NCBI GenBank assembly: GCA_007117185.1
Contig: SKHA01000146.1
Span: forward strand, 1 to 13,310
Direction: 5' to 3'
Length of the DNA stretch: 13,310 nt
From: Spirochaeta sp.
GTDB lineage: Bacteria > Spirochaetota > Spirochaetia > DSM-27196 > Alkalispirochaetaceae
Made by a program: the position numbers and the translations under genes. The notes beneath the pieces are model-generated. The model saw nothing but the letters and a program-made list of their open reading frames with translations, made no database searches and was not told the origin of the DNA. Below, one piece after another: positions 6,148 to 11,728 of the stretch (positions are counted from its first letter, which is position 1; each line of letters starts with the position of its first letter).

Positions 6148-6963
6148 ATGATCAAAGGTCGCGAGAATCCTCAGGATGTCAAGCTCGAGCAACGATTACA
6201 GTCGGTACATCATCGTATCGCGGTGATGAGCGGCAAAGGTGGTGTGGGCAAGTCCACCGTCAGCGTTAACCTCGCCTGGGCTCTTGCAGAACAGAAAATG
6301 ACGGTGGGGCTCCTGGACACGGATATCCACGGCCCCAACCTCCCGCTCATGCTGGGGATTCAGGAGCAGCGCTTCACCGCCACCGGCGAGGATTCCCAGG
6401 AGATCGTCCCCGTACCGGTGGGGGACTACTTGAAGGTTGCCAGCGTGGGTAATATCGGCTACGACCCCGCCACCGCGCTGATCTGGCGCGGGCCAATGAA
6501 ACTGGGGTTGATCAAGCAGTTTCTCTCAGACGTGGTCTGGGGGGCTCTGGACTACCTGGTTATCGACACCCCTCCGGGAACGGGTGACGAGGCGCTGCCC
6601 ATCGGCCACTACATCAAGCCAATGACCGGTATCGTTATCGTCACCACTCCACAGGAGGTTGCCCTCCTGGATTCCCGCAAGAGCGTGGATTTCGCGATGA
6701 AGACGGGAATCCCGGTGATCGGAATTGTCGAGAACATGGCCGACGGTGAGTCCCTGAAGGTCTTCGGCAGCGGTGGCGGCGAAAAGGCAGCCACAGAGTT
6801 GCAGGTCCCCTTTCTGGGGCGCATCGCCCTGGACCCGCGGATGGTCACCGCCGGTGACGGCGGGCGGCCGTTTCTGCGGGACTTCAGCGAGAGCGAGTCA
6901 GGACGCCAGCTGGGGGCAATCGTTCAACGTATTGAAGAGTTTTGTGGAAAGGCGGGCAGCTGA
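6148..6963 (+). CDS. mrp: Mrp/NBP35-family P-loop ATPase lacking the CxxC motif
   Basis: The 271-residue protein has the deviant Walker A motif GKGGVGKST (29-37), the DTDIHGPN segment (57-64), and VIDTPPGTGDE (138-148). These are all hallmarks of Mrp/ApbC/NBP35 Fe-S cluster carriers. Normally a CPxC pair follows the ENM motif and binds a bridging cluster at the dimer interface. Here ENM (195-197) runs straight into ADGESLKVFG, with no cysteine. The only cysteine in the protein is C266, near the C-terminus. There is also no N-terminal MIP18-like domain. The fold and ATP site look intact, so the protein is probably expressed and active as an ATPase, but cluster carriage by the usual mechanism is doubtful. 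An in-frame TGA at 6133 fixes the ATG at 6148 as the first start. No Shine-Dalgarno sequence precedes it. The gene lies 2 bp upstream of pcnB. Confidence 0.9.
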   Translation: MIKGRENPQDVKLEQRLQSVHHRIAVMSGKGGVGKSTVSVNLAWALAEQKMTVGLLDTDIHGPNLPLMLGIQEQRFTATGEDSQEIVPVPVGDYLKVASVGNIGYDPATALIWRGPMKLGLIKQFLSDVVWGALDYLVIDTPPGTGDEALPIGHYIKPMTGIVIVTTPQEVALLDSRKSVDFAMKTGIPVIGIVENMADGESLKVFGSGGGEKAATELQVPFLGRIALDPRMVTAGDGGRPFLRDFSESESGRQLGAIVQRIEEFCGKAGS

Positions 6964-6965
6964 CA

Positions 6966-8114
6966 GTGCGCAAGCGTTTTACCCGGACCAGTGACGGTCG
7001 GACCGTTCAGACCGCTCTGGTCTACACCGCCAAAGAACACGGCATCGACCCGGCGCTGCTGGATCAGGACGCAGTCAAGGCGGTTCGGCGCCTCCAGCGT
7101 TACGACCACGAGGCGTACATCGTCGGTGGGGCCGTCCGGGACCTGTTACTGGGTAAGCAGCCAAAGGACTTCGACGTCTCTACGTCCGCCACCCCGGCGC
7201 AGATCAAGAAACTCTTCCGCAACAGCCGGATTATCGGCAAGCGATTCCGGCTGGTGCACCTGCTGTTCCGGGATAAAGTGATCGAGGTTTCCACCTTCCG
7301 CAGCCGGGAAGCGGAAGGTTTCAAGAATATCTATGGAACCATCGATGAGGACGTGCAGCGCCGGGACTTTTCGGCCAACGCGCTCTTCTACAACCCCCGG
7401 GACAACACCATCGTCGACTACGTACAGGGGGTCCAGGATATTCGCGACCGTGTTCTCAAGCCGGTGATCCCAATTGGTCGCATCTTTGTGGAAGACCCGG
7501 TACGGATCATCCGCGCAGCAAAGTATTCCGTAGCCGGAGGGTTGAAGATACCCTGGTTGCTGCGACGGCGGATGAAACGTGACCAGGCTCTCCTGGCGGA
7601 TGTTCCCCACAGCCGCATGACCGAAGAGGTCTTCAAGATTCTGAACAGCGGTTATGCCGGGGGGATTTTTCAGTCTCTCCTGGCAAGCGGTGCGTTTCGT
7701 TCCATGATCCCGGCGATGGCCCGGCTGGCGGCGGAACGTCCCGAGTATCGTCGCAAACTACTGGACCGGCTGGGGATGCTGGACGAGCTGCGCCGCCAGA
7801 AGGGGCCCCTGGACCGGGCGATGCTGCTGGTCCATTTCTGCGGTGATTTTCTTCTGGAATACGGACCGTTTGCGGATCAGCAGCGCATTCCCTTCCGGGA
7901 CGCCTGGACCGCGACCAAAGAGTTTTTGAGCCCGGTAACCCCGGCAAACCGAGAGGTTGAAGAGGCGATGCGAGAGATCTTCAGAAACAAGGGGCGCCTC
8001 CTGAGGGAGGAACCCCTGGATCCTGACGAAGAGCGGGACGGGCGGCGCCGGCGGCGCCGCCGTCACCCCCGGCGTCGGGTGCAGTCCGACTCAGCGTCAG
8101 CCGCGAATACGTAG
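6966..8114 (+). CDS. pcnB: Poly(A) polymerase I / CCA-adding-type nucleotidyltransferase, PcnB subgroup
   Basis: The 382-residue class II nucleotidyltransferase carries IVGGAVRDLLLG (52-63) and KDFDVSTSATP (67-77), with catalytic aspartates D68 and D70. It also has RRDFSANALFYNP, and EDPVRIIRAAKY further on. The segment IIGKRFRLVHLLF resembles the signature that separates bacterial poly(A) polymerases from tRNA CCA-adding enzymes, so PcnB (3' polyadenylation that promotes RNA decay) is preferred. The C-terminus is strongly basic, with a run of seven arginines followed by HPRRR, comparable with the basic RNA-binding tail of E. coli PcnB. The GTG at 6966 lies 2 bp after mrp; AAAGG (6948-6952) is rather distant. 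An in-frame TTG at 6942 inside mrp is the alternative start. The 3' end overlaps the convergent TPR gene by 18 bp. Confidence 0.87.
   Translation: MRKRFTRTSDGRTVQTALVYTAKEHGIDPALLDQDAVKAVRRLQRYDHEAYIVGGAVRDLLLGKQPKDFDVSTSATPAQIKKLFRNSRIIGKRFRLVHLLFRDKVIEVSTFRSREAEGFKNIYGTIDEDVQRRDFSANALFYNPRDNTIVDYVQGVQDIRDRVLKPVIPIGRIFVEDPVRIIRAAKYSVAGGLKIPWLLRRRMKRDQALLADVPHSRMTEEVFKILNSGYAGGIFQSLLASGAFRSMIPAMARLAAERPEYRRKLLDRLGMLDELRRQKGPLDRAMLLVHFCGDFLLEYGPFADQQRIPFRDAWTATKEFLSPVTPANREVEEAMREIFRNKGRLLREEPLDPDEERDGRRRRRRRHPRRRVQSDSASAANT
7991..8016 (+). other. Hairpin in the pcnB 3' coding region
   Basis: CCTCC (7997-8001) and GGAGG (8006-8010) pair around a TGAG loop. GGGG (7991-7994) and CCCC (8013-8016) extend the stem across a 2x2 internal loop. 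It lies upstream of a second, stronger hairpin at 8037-8064. There is no T-run. Confidence 0.4.
8037..8064 (+). other. Very GC-rich hairpin encoding the pcnB arginine run
   Basis: GGCGGCGCC (8041-8049) and GGCGCCGCC (8053-8061) form a perfect 9-bp inverted repeat around a 3-base loop. GAC/GTC (8037-8039 with 8062-8064) add three pairs across one bulged G. It encodes the polyarginine tail and lies about 40-60 bp before the overlapping 3' ends of two convergent genes. Any hairpin effect on transcript 3' ends would apply to both strands. No T-run follows on either strand. Confidence 0.45.
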
Positions 8115-9293
8115 CAGCAGATTCTCTGCCCGTTCCCGGTAACGGGGATCCGCGGCAATGGTGCTTTCCAGATACGCCAGGGCATCCTCGAAACGGTTGG
8201 CGGCGTAGGCGTTGACTCCCAGTGCAAAAAGGGTCACTGCCTGTTCTGCACCGTTATCCAGAGCCTGCTGATAGTAGAAGTCCGCCAGCCCGAAGTTGCC
8301 GCGGTCGTAGTTGATCAGCCCCAGAAAATAGTAGGGAACGTGGTTGTCGGTGCGCAGGTTTATTGCCTGGACAAATCCGCGTTCCGCTTCGTCCATGTCC
8401 CCGCTCTCGAAAGCGGCAACGGCGTGTTCAACCCAGCCGCGGAACGTGCGGCGTGCCCCGATGTAGTCCAGGAACTCTTCCTGCAGCGCGTCCTGGTTGA
8501 CCCAGCGGAACGCGCGTCGGAATACCGCCTGATCGTTCTCTTCACGGGATGCCGTGGGAGAGAGCGCACTGATACTGTCCCAGAGAATGCGGTTTGTCTC
8601 CGGGCGGTCGGCGTTCAGCAGAAAGTTGACCATGCCCCACGCCTGGGGGTAGAACACGTCCACCATATGCCGCGCGTCATCCACCGACAGCCCCAGCATC
8701 TGGTCCAGGGGAATCGGGTTGATCCCGGGGGCCTCACCGCTGACGATCTCTTTCAGGGTGTCCAGCCACGCCAGGTTTTCCCGGAATACCGCCGCTCCGA
8801 AATCCTCATCGTAGACCGACGCCTCAAAATGGACGGCGAAACCCTCCCTGATCCACAACGGCGGGTTGGGAATGAACGTTCGCAGGAACTGAATAAAACT
8901 CTGGTGCATGTAGGACCGGCTCAGGTCCTCGGTAGTGGTGTGATACCCCACCAGCTCGCTCTTGGCGGGGTCGCCGTAATGCAGGTAGACAACACCGGGG
9001 CGTGTCTCGTTGATGAGCCGGCGGAGGTAACTGTCGTACCGGGATTTGTCCGCGAAGACCCGAACCCGCAACGGCGCCTCAACCTCGTCAACAGCAAAGC
9101 GAAACTGCCGGTTGTACAGCTCCATCATCGCTTCCATCAGATCCGCCACCTCTGCGGCGTGCGCCTCGCTCACCTCGGAGATAACCCGGTAATGATCGCT
9201 GACAACCTCCCAGGACTGAACCTGAGCTGTCACCGACGGGACCAGAAGAAGCACCATCACGCCGACAAGCGCTGTAAGAAACGTTCTCTTCAT
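8097..9293 (-). CDS. Secreted TPR protein with degenerate peptidase-MA-like (gluzincin) domain
   Basis: The 398-residue product has a signal peptide (hydrophobic residues 5-22, likely cleavage after SVTA at 23), so the mature protein is periplasmic or surface-exposed. Residues 25-285 resemble the peptidase-MA/DUF1570 type of zinc peptidase, and three TPR-like repeats follow (about 289-316, 317-350 and 352-386). Where the family has HExxH, this protein has HQSFI (130-134): the catalytic glutamate is Gln and the second zinc histidine is Ile. The downstream segment WIREGFAVHFE (147-157) keeps the third-ligand glutamate (E150). It is therefore probably a non-catalytic scaffold or binding protein. 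The ATG at 9293 is preferred over the one at 9299 because GGAGG (9305-9301) lies 7 nt upstream of the former but only 1 nt from the latter. It is the last gene of the rluA operon. Confidence 0.75.
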   Translation of the reverse strand: MKRTFLTALVGVMVLLLVPSVTAQVQSWEVVSDHYRVISEVSEAHAAEVADLMEAMMELYNRQFRFAVDEVEAPLRVRVFADKSRYDSYLRRLINETRPGVVYLHYGDPAKSELVGYHTTTEDLSRSYMHQSFIQFLRTFIPNPPLWIREGFAVHFEASVYDEDFGAAVFRENLAWLDTLKEIVSGEAPGINPIPLDQMLGLSVDDARHMVDVFYPQAWGMVNFLLNADRPETNRILWDSISALSPTASREENDQAVFRRAFRWVNQDALQEEFLDYIGARRTFRGWVEHAVAAFESGDMDEAERGFVQAINLRTDNHVPYYFLGLINYDRGNFGLADFYYQQALDNGAEQAVTLFALGVNAYAANRFEDALAYLESTIAADPRYRERAENLLLRIRG

Positions 9294-9300
9294 GCTCATT

Positions 9301-9305
9301 CCTCC
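9301..9305 (-). promoter_or_regulatory. Ribosome binding site deciding the TPR gene start
   Basis: On the minus strand the sequence reads GGAGG-AATGAGC-ATG. The 7-nt spacing to the ATG at 9293 is ideal, while the upstream ATG at 9299 is only 1 nt from the site and cannot use it efficiently. Confidence 0.7.
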
Positions 9306-9308
9306 ATT

Positions 9309-10175
9309 CTATTGGCCGTCTGTTACATTATCAATGACAATGTTCAACTCGTCGATCATTATACCGGTAAATCGCTCCACATGTTCCACAATGTACTGCT
9401 GAAGGCTGTAAATACTGCCCTTGAGCTCCAGTCTGTAGGGTACCCGAACGTGAACGTCGATATGATACCCCCGATTATCCGAGCTGATACTGACCCGACA
9501 GACCGCTATTCCCGGGGACTGCTCGTCCACACAGTGCATGATCATCTGGGTGAGCGCCGCTTCGGAGATCGTGACCATCCCTTTGCTGCTGAAGGTTGGT
9601 CGGACCACCGTTTTCTCGTAGGTCTTGTCCGGACGGAGCAGCCCCAGCCCGCGGCGCCAGATCACCCGGATAGAGTCACTCATCACCCGGGGGTAATTAC
9701 GGCGCACCTCGATTGAGGGCACCGGGATGACGTGACGACCGGAGACGTTGCGGTGGTTTATGGCGGTGCGGATCTCCTCTTCGGTGGCGATCTCCTCGAT
9801 ACGGATGATCCGCTTGGGCTCACGCAGCTGCAGGGCCGCGCAGATCTTGATGATCATCCGGTCAGAGGTGCCCAGAACGAGGATGCGCTTGAACCGGGAG
9901 CGCTCGATGGCCCGACGCACCTCCCGGCGGTGGGTCTTCTCGGTAAAGAGGGCGGTCCGGACCGCGGCCATGTAGGTGTCTTCTTTTTTAGCGGATTTTC
10001 CGGCGATGATTCGCTGATCCTCAATGAGCAGACCGTCATCTACCAGCAGGGTTATCCCGTACTTCTCCATCAGCAGGCGAGCGCGAAAACTTTTGCCGCT
10101 GCCGCTCTTGCCCACCAGAGCAAAGGTCTGGACACCCCGAAAGCGCCAGACCACCCGGGCGAGAAGTTTCTTCAT
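9309..10175 (-). CDS. P-loop NTPase fused to an Asp23/Gls24-like domain
   Basis: The 288-residue cytoplasmic protein has no signal peptide. The N-terminal half has a Walker A motif GKSGSGKS (22-29) with VGQ-type strands on both sides. It continues with VDDGLLIED (45-53), IIAGKSAKKEDT (56-67) and ILVLGTSDRM (98-107), which together look like a small kinase or HPr-kinase-like nucleotide-binding fold. After the HVIPVPSIEV segment (148-157) comes a C-terminal domain (about 198-285) with TISEAALTQMI, a GIAVCRVSI strand, an HVRVPY strand and a final FTGIMIDELNIVIDNV. This pattern closely resembles Asp23/Gls24 (DUF322) domains linked to envelope stress and membrane association. Substrate and role are unknown. 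The ATG at 10175 overlaps the rluA stop by 4 bp (ATGA). The frame remains open 36 bases further upstream, but that would overlap rluA with no added motif. The TPR gene starts 15 bp after its end. Confidence 0.65.
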   Translation of the reverse strand: MKKLLARVVWRFRGVQTFALVGKSGSGKSFRARLLMEKYGITLLVDDGLLIEDQRIIAGKSAKKEDTYMAAVRTALFTEKTHRREVRRAIERSRFKRILVLGTSDRMIIKICAALQLREPKRIIRIEEIATEEEIRTAINHRNVSGRHVIPVPSIEVRRNYPRVMSDSIRVIWRRGLGLLRPDKTYEKTVVRPTFSSKGMVTISEAALTQMIMHCVDEQSPGIAVCRVSISSDNRGYHIDVHVRVPYRLELKGSIYSLQQYIVEHVERFTGIMIDELNIVIDNVTDGQ

Positions 10176-11173
10176 AACTCGATTGTACCCGCTTCCGGCG
10201 CCTGCGTACACACGCCCTGAAACACCTCGGCCAGGCGGTGTCGGATGGGGGCGCCGTCACCGAAGTCCTGACGGATGCGCTGGAACTGCCCCGAAGGAAG
10301 GGGCGCGTTCCACTGGCGGCCGATTGCCGGCAGCGCCAGCGCCACGGCGTGGAGCAGGAACCCGGCGGTACCGCTGCCGCCGTAGCGGGTATCACCCCGC
10401 AGGGGATGACCGATGGCGGCGCAATGGGCGCGGATCTGGTGTCGTCGTCCCGTCTCGGGGACCGCCGCCACCAGAGTAGCCCGGCCGTTTCCGGTGGTGG
10501 CCAGGGGGGTGATCACCGTGGCGGCGGAACTCCCGGTGCGGTCCCGGTGGACAACCGCGGTCTGCTTGTTGCGGTCGTAGGAGAGGCGCAGGTCCACCTG
10601 GGTGGTCCGTGCCAGACGCCCTTCCACCACCGCCAGGTAGAGCTTGCAGCTGCGACGGGCGGCGATCTCCTCGGTGATCTGACGGGCTCCCTCGGTAGAA
10701 AGGGCAAAGAGCTGAACCCCGCTGGTCTCCCGGTCCAGGCGGTGTACCGGCCCGGGACGAAAACTGAGGCTCTCCTGCCACCACCCTGCGGTGGCGGCGA
10801 TCTGGCGGATCACCTCGTCCAGGGCGCCCGTGCCGTGGGTGGCGATGCCGGAGGGCTTGTTCACCGCCAGACAGTCGTCGTCGCGAAAGAGAATCGGTAT
10901 CACCTCACCACTGCGCATGTGGATCCCGTCTTCCCGCAGCTCCGCCAGGCGGGGCTGACGCCGCTGTTCTCCGGTGTTCTCCCAGGCAGGAACCGTTACG
11001 GTGTCCCCCTCGGCAACGCGCTGGTCGTTTGACCCGCGGCGATTGTTGACCAGTACCGCCCCGGTACGTACTGCCCGGGCCAGGGCTCCCGGAGGAACCA
11101 GGGGAAACGCCTTTCTCAGAAGTCTGTCCAGCCGTCGATCGTGGTCATCCCGGGCAACCCGCAGTGTTCGCAT
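10172..11173 (-). CDS. RluA-family pseudouridine synthase (RluC/RluD-like) with S4 domain
   Basis: The 333-residue protein begins with an S4-type RNA-binding domain (about 1-62: RLDRLLRKAF, VLVNNRR, EGDTV). The catalytic domain contains LAVNKPSGIATHG (102-114) and the family signature PVHRLDRETSGV (142-153), with catalytic aspartate D147. It also contains GRRHQIRAHCAAIGHPLRGDTRYG toward the C-terminus. RluA-family enzymes convert specific uridines of 23S rRNA or tRNA to pseudouridine; the exact target cannot be read from sequence, so no symbol is given. The ATG at 11173 has no Shine-Dalgarno sequence but lies exactly six bases after a candidate -10 box, suggesting a leaderless transcript. It is the first gene of a minus-strand three-gene operon. 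Confidence 0.88.
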   Translation of the reverse strand: MRTLRVARDDHDRRLDRLLRKAFPLVPPGALARAVRTGAVLVNNRRGSNDQRVAEGDTVTVPAWENTGEQRRQPRLAELREDGIHMRSGEVIPILFRDDDCLAVNKPSGIATHGTGALDEVIRQIAATAGWWQESLSFRPGPVHRLDRETSGVQLFALSTEGARQITEEIAARRSCKLYLAVVEGRLARTTQVDLRLSYDRNKQTAVVHRDRTGSSAATVITPLATTGNGRATLVAAVPETGRRHQIRAHCAAIGHPLRGDTRYGGSGTAGFLLHAVALALPAIGRQWNAPLPSGQFQRIRQDFGDGAPIRHRLAEVFQGVCTQAPEAGTIEL

Positions 11174-11179
11174 CAGTGG

Positions 11180-11208
11180 AGTGTAGTGTCTTCGCGCAGC
11201 CTTGACAA
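11180..11208 (-). promoter_or_regulatory. Predicted promoter of the rluA operon, leaderless
   Basis: Read on the minus strand, TTGTCA (11208-11203) and TACACT (11185-11180) are separated by exactly 17 bp. Six bases then lead to the ATG at 11173, which places the predicted transcription start on the start codon itself. The -35 hexamer overlaps that of the divergent PAP2 promoter. Confidence 0.55.
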
Positions 11209-11229
11209 ATGCCCGGACTGCGGTAAAAC
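11202..11229 (+). promoter_or_regulatory. Predicted promoter of the PAP2 gene, overlapping the rluA promoter
   Basis: A consensus -35 box TTGACA (11202-11207) is followed after 16 bp by TAAAAC (11224-11229), a weaker -10. The start would fall near 11236. A GAGGT ribosome binding site (11242-11246) and the GTG start at 11253 follow. The -35 shares five bases with the minus-strand -35. Confidence 0.55.
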
Positions 11230-11252
11230 TCTTGTCGGTGCGAGGTCCGGCA

Positions 11253-11717
11253 GTGAATCAACTCTACGTGCTTGTTTCGAACAGGATCTTTCTATCCGGT
11301 CTGTTCGGCTGGTTGATCGCGCAGATCGCCAAAATGACAATAGATTACCTGAAGGGCAGAACCCACTCGTCCGGAGATGTGATCTCCACCCTCCTGTGGA
11401 AGACCGGTGGCATGCCATCCAGCCATTCCGCCCTGGTTACCAGCCTGGCCACCTCCATCGCCGTGTTTCACGGTGTCTCTTCAACCTTCTTTATTCTGGC
11501 ACTCTTTTTTGGCGGTGTGGTCATTCGGGACGCCCTGGGGGTTCGCAGATCCTCGGGACAGCAGGCGCAGGTACTCAATCAGCTGGGACGCAGGTTGTCC
11601 GAACAGGAGCTGATCACGTTCAATCCGGTCAAAGAGGTCAGTGGACACACGCTGCCGGAGGTGACCGTCGGCATGGTGATCGGACTGCTGGTCGCTCTGC
11701 TGTTTTCCCTGTACTGA
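11253..11717 (+). CDS. Divergent PAP2-family membrane protein (YuiD/DUF212-like)
   Basis: The 154-residue membrane protein carries the signature of the divergent PAP2 family: GGMPSSHSA (52-60), IRDALGVRRSSGQQA (91-105) and KEVSGHTLPEV (127-137). Hydrophobic segments lie near 12-30, 56-74, 77-93 and 137-154. The motifs correspond to the phosphatase motifs of PAP2 enzymes (PSSHS and a later SGHT histidine), so action on a lipid phosphate or other membrane phosphate is possible, but the substrate is unknown. The length is normal for the family. The GTG at 11253 follows GAGGT (11242-11246) with good spacing. An upstream in-frame TTG at 11202 falls inside the -35 box and is rejected. The next gene starts 11 bp after the stop. 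Confidence 0.87.
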   Translation: MNQLYVLVSNRIFLSGLFGWLIAQIAKMTIDYLKGRTHSSGDVISTLLWKTGGMPSSHSALVTSLATSIAVFHGVSSTFFILALFFGGVVIRDALGVRRSSGQQAQVLNQLGRRLSEQELITFNPVKEVSGHTLPEVTVGMVIGLLVALLFSLY

Positions 11718-11728
11718 GGCGTTGAAGG

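Noticed and set aside
9294..9299. Start of the TPR gene at the ATG at 9299
   Set aside because: It lies only 1 nt from the GGAGG site; the ATG at 9293 has ideal spacing and still gives a complete signal peptide.
8340..9716. 458-codon plus-strand frame opposite the TPR and P-loop/Asp23 genes
   Set aside because: The minus-strand genes have domains, a signal peptide and ribosome binding sites; the plus-strand frame has none of these.
9720..9990. HPr kinase/phosphorylase assignment for the P-loop gene
   Set aside because: The P-loop and an early DD pair are suggestive, but the HPrK signature and hexamer-type C-terminus are not visible, so only a general P-loop call is made.
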